From the NCBI RefSeq assembly GCF_000731095.1, contig NZ_JMTZ01000002.1:25523-89522 (forward strand): a DNA stretch of 64,000 nucleotides, in the 5' to 3' direction. Position numbers and translations under genes: made by a program. Of this stretch, positions 53,088-62,014 are shown one piece after another; the stretch's first letter is position 1; each line of letters opens with the position of its first letter. The DNA is from Lysobacter antibioticus. GTDB taxonomy: Bacteria; Pseudomonadota; Gammaproteobacteria; Xanthomonadales; Xanthomonadaceae. The notes under the pieces are model-generated. The model was given only the letters and a program-made list of their open reading frames with translations. It was not told where the DNA came from and ran no database searches.

Positions 53088-53960
53088 TCAGGCCGGCCGG
53101 CTGCTGCGCCATTGCACGGCCAGGACGCTGCCGAGCACGACCAGCAGGCCGAGCAGAGAGACGCCGGTAAGGGCTTGCCCCAGCAGGGCCCAGCCGAGGA
53201 TCACCGCGGTCAGTGGGCTCAACAGGCCGAGCGAGGACACCGCTACCTGCGGCAAACGCGCCAGGCCGCGGAACCACAGGGCGTACGACAGCAACGCACC
53301 GGCGATCGACAAATAGGCATAGGCCGATACCTGCAACAGACTCAGGCGCGGCAGCGGCGCATCGATGGCGAGGGCGACCGGCGCCAACATCAGGCCGCCG
53401 AGCAGCAACTGCCAACCGGTCAGGGCGAACACCGGCAGGTCGCTGCGCCAGCGCCGGGTCAGGTAGTTGCCGGTCGCCATGCAGGCGGCACCGGCCAGGG
53501 CCGCGGCGATGCCGACCGGCTCCCAGACCGTGTCCGGCGACAGCAGCAGCACGCCCATACCGACCACGCCGAGCACGCAGGCCCAGACGGTGAACTGCAG
53601 CGGCCGGCGCTGGTCGACCGCCCAGGTCAGGGCAATCACCAACAAGGGCTGGATCGCGCCGACCACCGCGGCGAGACCGCCGGGCAGGCGGTAGGCGGCG
53701 ACGAACAACAGCGCCTGGAAGACGGCGATGTTCAAGCCCGACAAGACCAGCAGACGGAGCCATTCGCCGCGCGCCGGCCAATGCCGCATGAAGGCGACCA
53801 GCAACAGGCCGGCCGGCAGGGTGCGGATCAGGGCGGCGGTGAAAGGCCGGTCCGGCGGCAACAGCTCGGACGCGACGATGTAGGTCGAACCCCAGATGGC
53901 GGGGGCCAGGGCGGTCAGGAGCATGTCGATCCAGACCGGGCGGTGCGGGGCTGCGCTCAT
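53088..53960 (-). CDS. EamA/DMT-family transporter
   Basis: The 290-aa protein has ten hydrophobic helices in two EamA repeats: LAPAIWGSTYIVASELL at the start, AAALAGAACMATGNYL and LSIAGALLSYALWFRGLA later. It resembles YedA/PecM-type exporters of small metabolites. It diverges from a MarR regulator, and two palindromes lie in the 78-nt gap, so it is probably MarR-repressed. Confidence 0.9.
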   Translation of the reverse strand: MSAAPHRPVWIDMLLTALAPAIWGSTYIVASELLPPDRPFTAALIRTLPAGLLLVAFMRHWPARGEWLRLLVLSGLNIAVFQALLFVAAYRLPGGLAAVVGAIQPLLVIALTWAVDQRRPLQFTVWACVLGVVGMGVLLLSPDTVWEPVGIAAALAGAACMATGNYLTRRWRSDLPVFALTGWQLLLGGLMLAPVALAIDAPLPRLSLLQVSAYAYLSIAGALLSYALWFRGLARLPQVAVSSLGLLSPLTAVILGWALLGQALTGVSLLGLLVVLGSVLAVQWRSSRPA

Positions 53961-53965
53961 GAAAC

Positions 53966-54023
53966 TATCTTCAATTCAAGATAAGATCCTAGCCTGAAGA
54001 CAATTTATCTTGAAGTCAAGACA
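53966..54023. promoter_or_regulatory. Two MarR operator palindromes
   Basis: TATCTTCAATTCAAGATA (53966-53983) and TATCTTGAAGTCAAGACA (54006-54023) share the pattern TATCTT-GAATTC-AAGATA, 40 bp centre to centre. One ends 6 nt from the transporter start and the other 15 nt from the marR GTG. They should let MarR repress both genes. Confidence 0.75.
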
Positions 54024-54038
54024 AATCAGGGAGCCCTC

Positions 54039-54554
54039 GTGGCCACGAGCGAACGACAGCCCGACTCGGTCGACGCGATCCTCGACCAATGGCGCCGCGA
54101 GCGTCCCGATCTCGACGCCAGCCCGATGGGCGCCATCGGCCGGGTCAAGCGCTGCGCGGCCCTGTTGCAGCGCCGGCTGGACAAGACCTTCTCGACCTTC
54201 GACATGACCAGTTGGGAGTTCGACGTGCTGGCCACGCTGCGGCGTTCCGGCGCGCCCCACTGCCTGGCGCCCACCGCGCTGTTCTCGGCGCTGATGATCA
54301 CCTCCGGCACCATGACCCACCGCCTGCAAAGGCTGGAAGCGGCCGGTTGGATCGAACGCCGGGCCAACCCGAGCGATGCGCGCAGCCTGTTGGTGCAACT
54401 GACGCCGGCTGGCCTGGCGCTGATCGACCGGGCCGTCGAGGCGCACATCGAGAACGAGCGCCGCATCATGGCGAGCCTGGCGCCGGCCAGCCTGCGCTCA
54501 CTCGACGATGCCTTGTCGGAACTGTTGACGATGCTGGAGTCCACCGCCGAATGA
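54039..54554 (+). CDS. MarR-family transcriptional regulator
   Basis: The 171-aa protein has a winged helix-turn-helix at about 60-130 (LAPTALFSALMITSGTMTHRLQRLEAAG), wing residues RRANPSDARSLLVQLT, and flanking dimer helices. The GTG start at 54039 follows CAGGGAG. It diverges from the EamA transporter with two palindromes between, and is probably an autorepressor released by a small ligand. Confidence 0.9.
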   Translation: MATSERQPDSVDAILDQWRRERPDLDASPMGAIGRVKRCAALLQRRLDKTFSTFDMTSWEFDVLATLRRSGAPHCLAPTALFSALMITSGTMTHRLQRLEAAGWIERRANPSDARSLLVQLTPAGLALIDRAVEAHIENERRIMASLAPASLRSLDDALSELLTMLESTAE

Positions 54555-54717
54555 GCGGCGCGCGGCATGGCTCGAACGGCGGTGATCGGCCCGAACCGAC
54601 CGCGATGCGGCGCAGGTGCGAGCGCTCAAACTGAACCGCCGTCGCAGGGGTTAGGTGGCAGTCACCCGGCGCGCCCATGCTGGCCTTGGAAAGCACACTT
54701 CCGCCCAGGGGACGACC

Positions 54718-55194
54718 ATGCAGCTACCGATCGGACGGCCAGGCAACGGCAATCTCACGCAGTATCCGCCGGTCATGCGCGCCATGAGCAGCACGAACGA
54801 GCCCGACGGCCGCATCCAGCCCGACGACAAGCATGCGCATGGCTTCGGCGCCTATCGCGCGGCGACCGATCGGCCTATGGGATCGCGCTGGGTCGCGGCA
54901 CTGAGGCGGACGCTGGATCCGCGATTCCTCGCCACGCCGCTGCACGAACTCGCCCTGCAAGCCGTCAATGCATTGCCCGGCTCGGCGGCACCCGAAATCG
55001 GTTGGCAAACCTCGACCTGCGTGTGCGTGTCTTTCGCATGGCGCCTGCGCGCCGAGCCGGATCTCAACGACCGTTATCTGGCCGACTTCGGACTCATGCG
55101 CTCATGGGTCGACCTGCATTGCCGCATCCCGCTGCATGCGAGCTATGCCCGCAGCCCCCGGGACCTGACGGGGCAGTCACGGCCCACCGCCTAA
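54718..55194 (+). CDS. Uncharacterised protein, 158 aa, with duplicated C-terminal domain
   Basis: No known family was recognised. The N-terminal half is Pro/Gly-rich and polar. Residues from about 68 to 147 align without gaps to the whole 75-aa protein encoded next: RRTLDP/RRNGNP, P-x4-P, PG-x2-AP-x-I, SFAW/SFVW and the end ND-x-YLADFGL/TD-x-YLQGFGL. No signal peptide is present. AGGGG precedes the ATG at 54718; the frame is open to 54655. Confidence 0.65.
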   Translation: MQLPIGRPGNGNLTQYPPVMRAMSSTNEPDGRIQPDDKHAHGFGAYRAATDRPMGSRWVAALRRTLDPRFLATPLHELALQAVNALPGSAAPEIGWQTSTCVCVSFAWRLRAEPDLNDRYLADFGLMRSWVDLHCRIPLHASYARSPRDLTGQSRPTA

Positions 55195-55233
55195 GCTGTA
55201 TCGCACGCAACGTCCACCACCAAGGGGAAGGCC

Positions 55234-55461
55234 ATGCGCCTGTCGATCCGATTGAGGCGTAACGGCAATCCGAAGCTGTCGCCTGTGCCCATGTCCGACC
55301 TGGGCGTGGCCGCCTTGGACGGCGTGCCCGGCGTCACCGCACCGAAGATCACCGACACCATCCACGAGGATGCGATCTTCTCGTTCGTGTGGAGCGGCCC
55401 CGGCATGCCCAAGGTCACCGACGAGTACCTGCAGGGTTTCGGCTTGTCGCGCGTCGAGTAA
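55234..55461 (+). CDS. Uncharacterised small protein, 75 aa
   Basis: The 75-aa product starts MRLSIRLRRNGNP and ends TDEYLQGFGLSRVE. It is homologous to the C-terminal half of the protein encoded just upstream (gapless over about 70 residues). The ribosome site AAGGGGAAGG is strong. The size recalls a peptide precursor or a small adaptor, but no modifying enzyme is adjacent and no function can be given. Confidence 0.65.
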   Translation: MRLSIRLRRNGNPKLSPVPMSDLGVAALDGVPGVTAPKITDTIHEDAIFSFVWSGPGMPKVTDEYLQGFGLSRVE

Positions 55462-55498
55462 GCCTTGGCCGCAACGCCTCGATCCGCGCGCGGAGGCC

Positions 55499-56545
55499 TC
55501 AGCGAGCGCGGACCTGATCGGCCGCCACGCCGGGCACGCCTTCGCGAATGAGTTCCGAGAACGCCGACGAGTCGCCCGCTGCGCGCGCGCGGTCGGTCAC
55601 GCGCCCGCGATCGTGCAGGGTGCGGTAGTCGTAACCCGGCACCAACCCGTCTTGGTCGTAGGCGTACTCGGCCAGATAGCCCGACAGCAGCAATCGGTAA
55701 TCGAGCGGCAGGCCCGGCGCTATCTGGCGCATCAGGTCGAACACGATGGTGGTGCAGTTGCTGGTCAGAGTGTTGTAGAAACTCGGCTGCCGTTCGAGCT
55801 CGCCGGCTTCGGCGACATAGCCGAGAAACAACGAACGCAGCGCCTCCTTCGGCAGACGCAGCCGGTACAGATAGACGTCTTCGTTGCGCACATTGCTGCG
55901 CACCCGCAGGATATCGCGCTCGTCGGCCGCGACCAGGGTGGTCTCGAACTCGCGGAAGAATCCGCCGAGGGTCGAGAACTGCTCGCCGCGCTCCTTGCGG
56001 ATCTCGACCGAGAACACCAGCTTGCGGCCGTCGTCGAACCCGAACGACACCAGGGTGTGGGCGATCGCCGGCCCCATCCAGTACGACAACACCAGATCCG
56101 CCGACTGCAGACGACCGAGGTCGTATTCGCGGCGTTCCCAGCGCGGCGTGTAGTCGTCGTCGCTGCGCCAATCGAAATTGCGCACGTTGTCGAGCCGGAC
56201 CCGGTCGCCGTCGACCTGCGCGTGCAAGTGGCGGGCGACATCGTCGGCCCATGCCCGGTTCTGCGACGGGCGCAGCGTGCTCCACCACAGCAGCACGCCG
56301 GCGAAGGCCAACAGATAGACCCATAACTCCGGTTTGCGCAGGCGGCGCACGGCGAACAACGCCGCCAGCGCGCTGACGACGAAGGCCGCCACCATCACGC
56401 CCTTGAACGCGACCGCCAGCGGCAATCGATACCACAAGGCCAACCCACCCCAGGCGGCCGACAAGGCGATCGCCGGCGCCAGCAACAGCCAGCGCAGCCA
56501 AGGCGCCCCACGTGTGTCCAAAGCGATCATCGAATCGTCCGTCAT
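55499..56545 (-). CDS. DUF4105 (Lnb N-terminal-like) membrane protein
   Basis: The 348-aa protein has two or three N-terminal hydrophobic helices (about 18-100). A periplasmic domain of the DUF4105/Lnb type follows: RNFDWRSDDDYTPRWERREYDL region, LVSFGFDDG and a late NCTTIVFDL with a conserved Cys. The fold is related to papain-like thiol enzymes; the natural role is unclear. The start at 56545 is assigned with moderate confidence. Confidence 0.8.
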   Translation of the reverse strand: MTDDSMIALDTRGAPWLRWLLLAPAIALSAAWGGLALWYRLPLAVAFKGVMVAAFVVSALAALFAVRRLRKPELWVYLLAFAGVLLWWSTLRPSQNRAWADDVARHLHAQVDGDRVRLDNVRNFDWRSDDDYTPRWERREYDLGRLQSADLVLSYWMGPAIAHTLVSFGFDDGRKLVFSVEIRKERGEQFSTLGGFFREFETTLVAADERDILRVRSNVRNEDVYLYRLRLPKEALRSLFLGYVAEAGELERQPSFYNTLTSNCTTIVFDLMRQIAPGLPLDYRLLLSGYLAEYAYDQDGLVPGYDYRTLHDRGRVTDRARAAGDSSAFSELIREGVPGVAADQVRAR

Positions 56546-56822
56546 GCGAAAGGAGCCTGCAGCGGGCCGACGGCAGCGGCAGCGCCGGCGCATCGCGGCC
56601 CGGCTTGGATGCCAGGGTGCCGACGAGAGAGTACGCGCTGGGCCGATGCCTGCGCACGAGCACGGCGCATGCGACCTAGGTCCGCTCGAACGGCAACCCC
56701 GTTCCGAGTCTCGACATCCGCCGCGCAGCGCAGCGCATGAGGAAGCGTGATCCAACCAACGGAAGCGCGCCGGCGGCGCCGCTAGTCTCGGCCAATCCAC
56801 CCCGCCCCGCATCGGAAGCCGC

Positions 56823-58103
56823 ATGGTCGATATCCATCAGGTATGGCCGTACTTCGCGATGCTGGCGCTGGCCTTGGCCTTCGCCGCCCTGCCCTGGTTC
56901 CGCGCCGCCGACCGCGCCCCGCCGCAAGCGGACCAACGCAGCGACACCCTCGACGGCCTGCGCGGGTTTCTCGCCCTCAGCGTGTTCGCCAGCCACGTCA
57001 TCGTCCATCACGAATACCTGCGCACCGGCGTGTGGGAACCGTCGCCGTCGGCGTTCTACAACAGCGCCGGCCTGCTCGGGATCTGCCTGTTCTTCATGAT
57101 CACCGGCTTCCTGTTCTGGAACAAACTGCTCACGGCCGGCGGCCGCCCCGGCTGGAAAGCCCTGTATATCGGCCGTGTGTTCCGTCTGGGGCCGATGTAT
57201 CTCGTCGCGGTGCTGACGATGATCGCCATCGTCGCCTACCGCACCGGCTTTGAGCTACGGGTTCCGCCGTCGCAGGCGATCGCCTCGGCCCTGGGCTGGT
57301 TGGCGCTCGGCATCGTGCCGCCACCGCCGACCCTCAACGGGTATGCCGACACCGGCACCATCCTGGCCGGCGTCACCTGGACCTTGTTCTTCGAGTGGCT
57401 GTTCTATTTCTCCCTGCCGGTCTCGGCCTGGTTCGTGCGCCGCGGCCGGCATCTGGCCTTCAGCGCCGGCCTGGTCGCCTTGTGCCTGCTGACCATCGCC
57501 GCGGCGAGCTGGCACGGCGGCTTCGAGCCCGGCATCAAGCCGCGGCCGATACTTTTTCTGGCGGTGTTGGCCGAGCTGGTGTTGATGCTCGGCGCCGGCA
57601 TGTTCGTCGCCTCGCTGCTGCATGCCGGCATCGGCGCGCGCGTGCAATGGCGGCGGCCGCTGTGGGGCGTGGTCGCGTTGCTTTGCCTGGCGGCGCTGTT
57701 CGCCACCATGATCGCGGGCGCGCCGCGCATCGGGTTGGCGCAGTTGTTCCTGCTGTGCCCGCTCGCCGGCACGTTCTTCTTCATCGTCTGCTCGGGCAAC
57801 CGTTTGTTCGGCCTGTTGGCGTGGCCGGCCTCGCGCCGGCTGAGCAACCTCAGCTACGGCATCTACCTCTCGCAGGGGCTGATCCTGGTCGCGGTGTTCG
57901 CGATCCCGGGCGTCGGCGCTTATGCCGCCAGCGGCGGTCCGGCGTTCTGCATCGTCTACCTCGGCTGTGCCCTGCTGCTGTGTGCGAGCGCCCTGCTCAC
58001 CTATCGCTACGTCGAAGAGCCCGGCATTCGCCTCGGCAAGCGCATCGCAAGCCGGCTCGGCGCCAAGTCGAACACGCGGGTAGCGCTGCCGGCGACGACT
58101 TAG
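56823..58103 (+). CDS. Acyltransferase 3 family membrane protein
   Basis: The 426-aa protein has about ten hydrophobic helices. Family landmarks are DTLDGLRGFLALSVFASHVIVHHEY (residues about 41-65, with the catalytic His), LLGICLFFMITGFLFWNKLL, and late NLSYGIYLSQGLILV. It acylates a cell-surface or lipid acceptor that cannot be named. It diverges from the DUF4105 gene. Confidence 0.88.
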   Translation: MVDIHQVWPYFAMLALALAFAALPWFRAADRAPPQADQRSDTLDGLRGFLALSVFASHVIVHHEYLRTGVWEPSPSAFYNSAGLLGICLFFMITGFLFWNKLLTAGGRPGWKALYIGRVFRLGPMYLVAVLTMIAIVAYRTGFELRVPPSQAIASALGWLALGIVPPPPTLNGYADTGTILAGVTWTLFFEWLFYFSLPVSAWFVRRGRHLAFSAGLVALCLLTIAAASWHGGFEPGIKPRPILFLAVLAELVLMLGAGMFVASLLHAGIGARVQWRRPLWGVVALLCLAALFATMIAGAPRIGLAQLFLLCPLAGTFFFIVCSGNRLFGLLAWPASRRLSNLSYGIYLSQGLILVAVFAIPGVGAYAASGGPAFCIVYLGCALLLCASALLTYRYVEEPGIRLGKRIASRLGAKSNTRVALPATT

Positions 58104-58198
58104 CGCGAGCTCCTGTGCAGAACCTTGGTTCCGATGCGGGCACGGTCGCCGCTGCGCAAGGAACCGCTCGATCGCCCCCCACCGAAACGGAGACCGCA

Positions 58199-58708
58199 AT
58201 GACCCACGCCTATTTCTGCCCGGAAAACCCCAGTGAGAGCGCCACAGGCGTGATCCCATCCGAGATCAAGCTGGCCAGCGGTTTCAAGCCGTGGAACTCG
58301 GACAGCCTCGCCATCAGCCGCGCCAACCTGCGCAGGTTGGTGAACAACGGCACCCTGGCTCTGGAAGCAGCGCGCTGGTGCGGCGAAAAAGACCGCAAGG
58401 ACGGCTGGTTCTTCAGCTCGCAGCTGGATGAACCGACCGACTACCGTGCCTCTCCCTATTTCTACCGCTTCGACATCAGCGGCCTGACCCAGAAGGCATG
58501 GACGGTGCTGGGCGATATCGGCGCACCGGAGATGCACCTGTACCTCGACAGCGACGACCTCGACACGGCGACCAAGATCGCAGTGATCTGGATGGCCAGC
58601 CCCATGCAGTTGCTGGTCATGTCGCCGGTCGGCGTGAACCGGATCGATCTGCGCATCGGCAGGAATCCGGACGCGTGGCTGCCCCTCGAGGACTACAACG
58701 GAAATTGA
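58199..58708 (+). CDS. Putative ADP-ribosyltransferase-fold protein, copy 1
   Basis: The 169-aa soluble protein is a paralogue of the next gene, sharing GF-x-PW-x-SD, SRANLR-x-LVN, GWFFS-x-x-LDE, the YR-x-x-x-x-GL stretch, LD-x-ATKIAVIW and LLVMSPVGVN. The order (PSEIKLASGFKPW, then FFSS, then the YFYRFD strand) resembles cholera/heat-labile toxin-type ADP-ribosyltransferases. The expected N-terminal Arg is missing in this copy (HAYFCPEN) and the E-x-E segment reads QLL, so it is probably not an active transferase of that type. The assignment is tentative. GGAG precedes the ATG. Confidence 0.5.
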   Translation: MTHAYFCPENPSESATGVIPSEIKLASGFKPWNSDSLAISRANLRRLVNNGTLALEAARWCGEKDRKDGWFFSSQLDEPTDYRASPYFYRFDISGLTQKAWTVLGDIGAPEMHLYLDSDDLDTATKIAVIWMASPMQLLVMSPVGVNRIDLRIGRNPDAWLPLEDYNGN

Positions 58709-58974
58709 GTCGGCGCGATGGCCCCGGCGCAAGGCCGGGGCCATCGAGGTGCGACAGGCGGGCGTATGCGAGTGCGTACGGCGGCTTCTGTCACGGCGCA
58801 TGAGCGGACACGCGCCCGCGGCCGCGGCGTATGCGCCTGCCTAGCGGCCTTTCACACTGGCTCCTCCGACAACGTTCGTTTCCGATGCGGGTACGGCCGG
58901 CGCCGCGCCCGTGGCCGACAGCGGCTGCGTACACAGCGCGCGTTCGCCCTCACCCATCGAAACGGAGACATGCA

Positions 58975-59481
58975 ATGACTTATGCCTATCGCGGCGAAGA
59001 CGGCCCCATCGGGGGCAAACCCGGGCGCACCCCGGGTGATGTCAAACGATCCGGCGGCTTCAGGCCATGGAGATCGGACAACATCCAGACCAGCCGCGCC
59101 AACCTCAGGCAGTTGGTGAACACCGGCACCCTGGCCATCGAAGCCGAGCGCTGGTGCATCGACAAGAACCGCGAGAACGGTTGGTTCTTCAGCACGGGGC
59201 TGGACGAAGAAACCGCCTACGACACCTACCAGTTCTTCTATCGCATCAATACCGATGGCCTGGTCCAGCAGCCGTGGACGGTGCTCGGCAAGGACAACGT
59301 GCCGAAGATGAAGCTATACCTCAACAGCAACGACCTCGACATGGCGACCAAGATCGCGGTGATCTGGTTCGCGCGGCCCAAGGAGTTGCTGGTGATGTCG
59401 CCGGTCGGCGTGAACCTGATCGATCTGCGCATCGGGGTGAAGCCGGATGTGTGGCAGCCGCTCGCGGAGTTCCCGGGCTGA
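58975..59481 (+). CDS. Putative ADP-ribosyltransferase-fold protein, copy 2
   Basis: This 168-aa paralogue keeps YAYRGED, matching the YRxD start of toxin-type ADP-ribosyltransferases, then DVKRSGGFRPW, which resembles the DEIKRSGGLMPRG stretch of heat-labile enterotoxin A. FFSTGLDEETAY stands where VSTS would be, and ELLVMSP stands where the catalytic E-x-E loop would be (only the first Glu is kept). No signal peptide is present. The leader before the gene also resembles that of copy 1 (CGATGCGGG and CGAAACGGAGAC), showing duplication of the full unit. Function is unproven. Confidence 0.5.
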   Translation: MTYAYRGEDGPIGGKPGRTPGDVKRSGGFRPWRSDNIQTSRANLRQLVNTGTLAIEAERWCIDKNRENGWFFSTGLDEETAYDTYQFFYRINTDGLVQQPWTVLGKDNVPKMKLYLNSNDLDMATKIAVIWFARPKELLVMSPVGVNLIDLRIGVKPDVWQPLAEFPG

Positions 59482-59648
59482 GCCGGCGCGGCGGCCCCGA
59501 ATGCCAGGCCGGGGCCGCCGCCCTCCACCCGCAGGGGCTCATGTCAACGCGCACGGCGGCGCGAGCGCCCTTCGCCGTTCGGGTTTCACGGCTACCTGCC
59601 GACGGCGTTTCTTTGTGCATTCCGCCATTGCGCCCACGGGAGCCCCTC

Positions 59649-60686
59649 ATGGGAAACAAGCCGCCTAAAGAGGCCGAACAGGCCGACGCCAAAGCCAAAG
59701 CCAAAGCCAAAACCATCAGCGATCTGTTCGCGCTCTCGAAAGTCGATCCCCAGGACGGCATCGATGCGGTGACCCTGGACGGCATCATCCGCCATCTCCT
59801 CAAAGCCCCGATGCGATCCGACGATTGGGCGGCGATGGACATGCTGCATCGCGTGCATTGGTACGAGATGGTGCGGGATTTGGTGAAGCAGATCGGCATG
59901 GGTACGGAGCGCCAATCGCAGATCCTGGAGCAGTTTCGCAGAGTCTTGAACTACAACGAAGACATGAGCACAGACCGGGCATCGCTGAGAAATGACGACA
60001 GCAGCGACAGCGACAGCGACAGCACCAGCGGCAGTATCGGCGGCAGCGATGTTCCGGCCCATCCGGCGCTCTTGCTGCGGCAGCTCGACGAATCGCTCGG
60101 CAACACCCACAGTTATCTTGTGCTCGCCGGCTGGACCAGGGAGCGGCTGATCCGCTTCGACACGGGATCGTTGATGGCCGCGGTGAAAGCCGACCGGGAC
60201 TTCATCGATCAGTCCACCAACTACACGCCTCCGGCGCCGGTCAGCCTCACCAACTTCGTGCCGACTACCGCCTCCACCTCCAGTACCGGTTCCAGTGCCG
60301 GCTCGACCTCGGCCCCGACTCCACGTGTCGTGATCAACTATTGGACACTGCCCGAGAGCGAGAGGGCAGCGGCCGCAGAAGAGCTTGCCCGCGCGTACAA
60401 CCGCACCCTCGCCAATACCACGGGCGCAGCGCCGGCGACGAATGCGGTTCCGATCGCGGCCTTCATGGCCAACCAGGAAGTGGCGATCAGAGCGGTCATG
60501 GCCGGCTACGACTTCCTCGAACCCACCACGGGCGCGCGTAAGTTGCTGGGCCAGACCGCCGTCGCGATCGATCTGGCCCTGGGTGTGGCGAACACGCTGG
60601 CCGGACGCGGCGCTTCCAGCATCACCGAGTCGACGATGAAAGAGAGCCCGGACGGGTTCGACAACCAAGGCCTGAAGAAACTGTAA
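59649..60686 (+). CDS. Uncharacterised multi-part protein, 345 aa
   Basis: The product begins with a Lys/Ala-rich coil (MGNKPPKEAEQADAKAKAKA) and then has a helical segment (about 20-105). A Ser/Asp low-complexity linker (DSSDSDSDSTSGS, about 115-130) leads to a second helical domain (130-195). A Ser/Thr/Pro linker (about 205-230) precedes a C-terminal helical domain with GARKLLGQTAVAIDLALGVA. No signal peptide or known domain was found. The layout with flexible linkers is common in secreted effectors or surface-associated proteins. It follows the two ADP-ribosyltransferase-like genes on the same strand. Confidence 0.6.
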   Translation: MGNKPPKEAEQADAKAKAKAKTISDLFALSKVDPQDGIDAVTLDGIIRHLLKAPMRSDDWAAMDMLHRVHWYEMVRDLVKQIGMGTERQSQILEQFRRVLNYNEDMSTDRASLRNDDSSDSDSDSTSGSIGGSDVPAHPALLLRQLDESLGNTHSYLVLAGWTRERLIRFDTGSLMAAVKADRDFIDQSTNYTPPAPVSLTNFVPTTASTSSTGSSAGSTSAPTPRVVINYWTLPESERAAAAEELARAYNRTLANTTGAAPATNAVPIAAFMANQEVAIRAVMAGYDFLEPTTGARKLLGQTAVAIDLALGVANTLAGRGASSITESTMKESPDGFDNQGLKKL

Positions 60687-60893
60687 GGCTCGCGACCGCG
60701 GCATTCGCGGTTGCCGCCACCTGCAAGGCCGAGAATCGCGACCATGCCTGCCGTTGGAAACGTCGACCGGCACCGGGAACCGGCCCACGGAGTCCGCGGC
60801 ACATCGGACGCAGTCGCAAGGCGACCGCGTTCGCTGGTATATCTGCCCATCCGGCCTCGTCCTGGCCGATCCGCAGACAAGGCCGTCGCTCCC

Positions 60894-61919
60894 ATGCTGT
60901 TTCGCCGTTTTCTCCTGCTGCTTGCGGCCCTCGCAGCGATCGCCGCCGCCGTCGTGGTCGCCGTGGTGCAACCGTTCGTCAGCCCCTTGCCCTCGCAACC
61001 TGTGGCCGTCGATAGCGCGCGCTTGAAGGCCGACGTCAGGCACCTGTCGGTCGATCTGTACCCGCGCAGCTACGACCAGCCCGACAGCCTGGAGCGCTCC
61101 GCGAACTTCATCCGCGACGAATTCGCCAACAGCGGCGGCCGCGTGTCCCACCAGGACGTGAAAGTCGAAGAACGCACCTACCGCAACCTCATCGTGCGCT
61201 TCGGCCCCGACAGCGGGCCTGTGCGGGTGATCGGCGCGCACTACGATTCCTTCGCCGATGTCGGCTTCGACACCGACGATCCGCGCGGCTATTCGCCGCG
61301 CACGCATACGCCGGGCGCCGACGACAACGCCAGCGGCGTCGCCGGCTTGCTGGAGCTGGCGCGTCTGCTCGGCCGCAACCCGCCCGCGCATGCGGTCGAA
61401 CTGGTCGCCTACACCTTGGAAGAGCCGCCGCATTTCCGCAGCGAGCACATGGGCAGCGCCTGGCATGCGCGTTCGCTCAAGGCGAGCGGGCGCGAAGTAG
61501 AGTTCATGCTGTCGCTGGAGATGATCGGCCGCTTCAGCGACCGCCCCGGTAGCCAGCGTTATCCGCTGCGCGGCATGGACCGTTTGTACCCGGACCGCGG
61601 CGACTTCGTGATCCTGGTCGGCAGGCTGGGCGACTTCGGCCGCCTGCGCCGGCTCAAGGCGATCATGGCCGGGGCGACCGACCTGCCGGTGCACTCGATC
61701 AATGCCCCGCCGCTATTGCAGGGCATCGATTTCTCCGACCACCTGAGCTACTGGCATGAAGGCTATCCGGCCTTCATGGTCAGCGACACCGCCTTCCTTC
61801 GCAGCACGACCTACCATCAAGCCAGCGACACCTACGACAAGCTCGACTACGCACGCATGGCCAAGGTGGTGCAGGCGGTGTATGCGATCGCGCAACGGCC
61901 CGGCGCCGACGCGGATTGA
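60894..61919 (+). CDS. M28 family zinc peptidase
   Basis: The 341-aa protein has one N-terminal membrane or signal helix (MLFRRFLLLLAALAAIAAAV). An M28 aminopeptidase-like domain follows, with zinc ligands visible in VIGAHYDSF (His), GADDNASGV (Asp), TLEEPPHFRSEHMG (Glu region) and a late TTYHQASDT (His). It is probably periplasmic or secreted, removing N-terminal residues. The start at 60894 opens the hydrophobic helix. Confidence 0.85.
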   Translation: MLFRRFLLLLAALAAIAAAVVVAVVQPFVSPLPSQPVAVDSARLKADVRHLSVDLYPRSYDQPDSLERSANFIRDEFANSGGRVSHQDVKVEERTYRNLIVRFGPDSGPVRVIGAHYDSFADVGFDTDDPRGYSPRTHTPGADDNASGVAGLLELARLLGRNPPAHAVELVAYTLEEPPHFRSEHMGSAWHARSLKASGREVEFMLSLEMIGRFSDRPGSQRYPLRGMDRLYPDRGDFVILVGRLGDFGRLRRLKAIMAGATDLPVHSINAPPLLQGIDFSDHLSYWHEGYPAFMVSDTAFLRSTTYHQASDTYDKLDYARMAKVVQAVYAIAQRPGADAD

Positions 61920-62014
61920 ATCCGTCGCACGCATGCAAGCCGCGAGGACGCCGCTCGCATGCGCGCCGGGCGTTCGGGCCGAACCTACTCGTGCAGGCCG
62001 GGCCGAGCCTTGCC

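Noticed and set aside
55234..55461. Reading the 75-aa protein as a second RiPP precursor
   Set aside because: No modifying enzyme, protease or transporter is adjacent, and it is homologous over its length to part of a larger protein, which suggests a folded domain.
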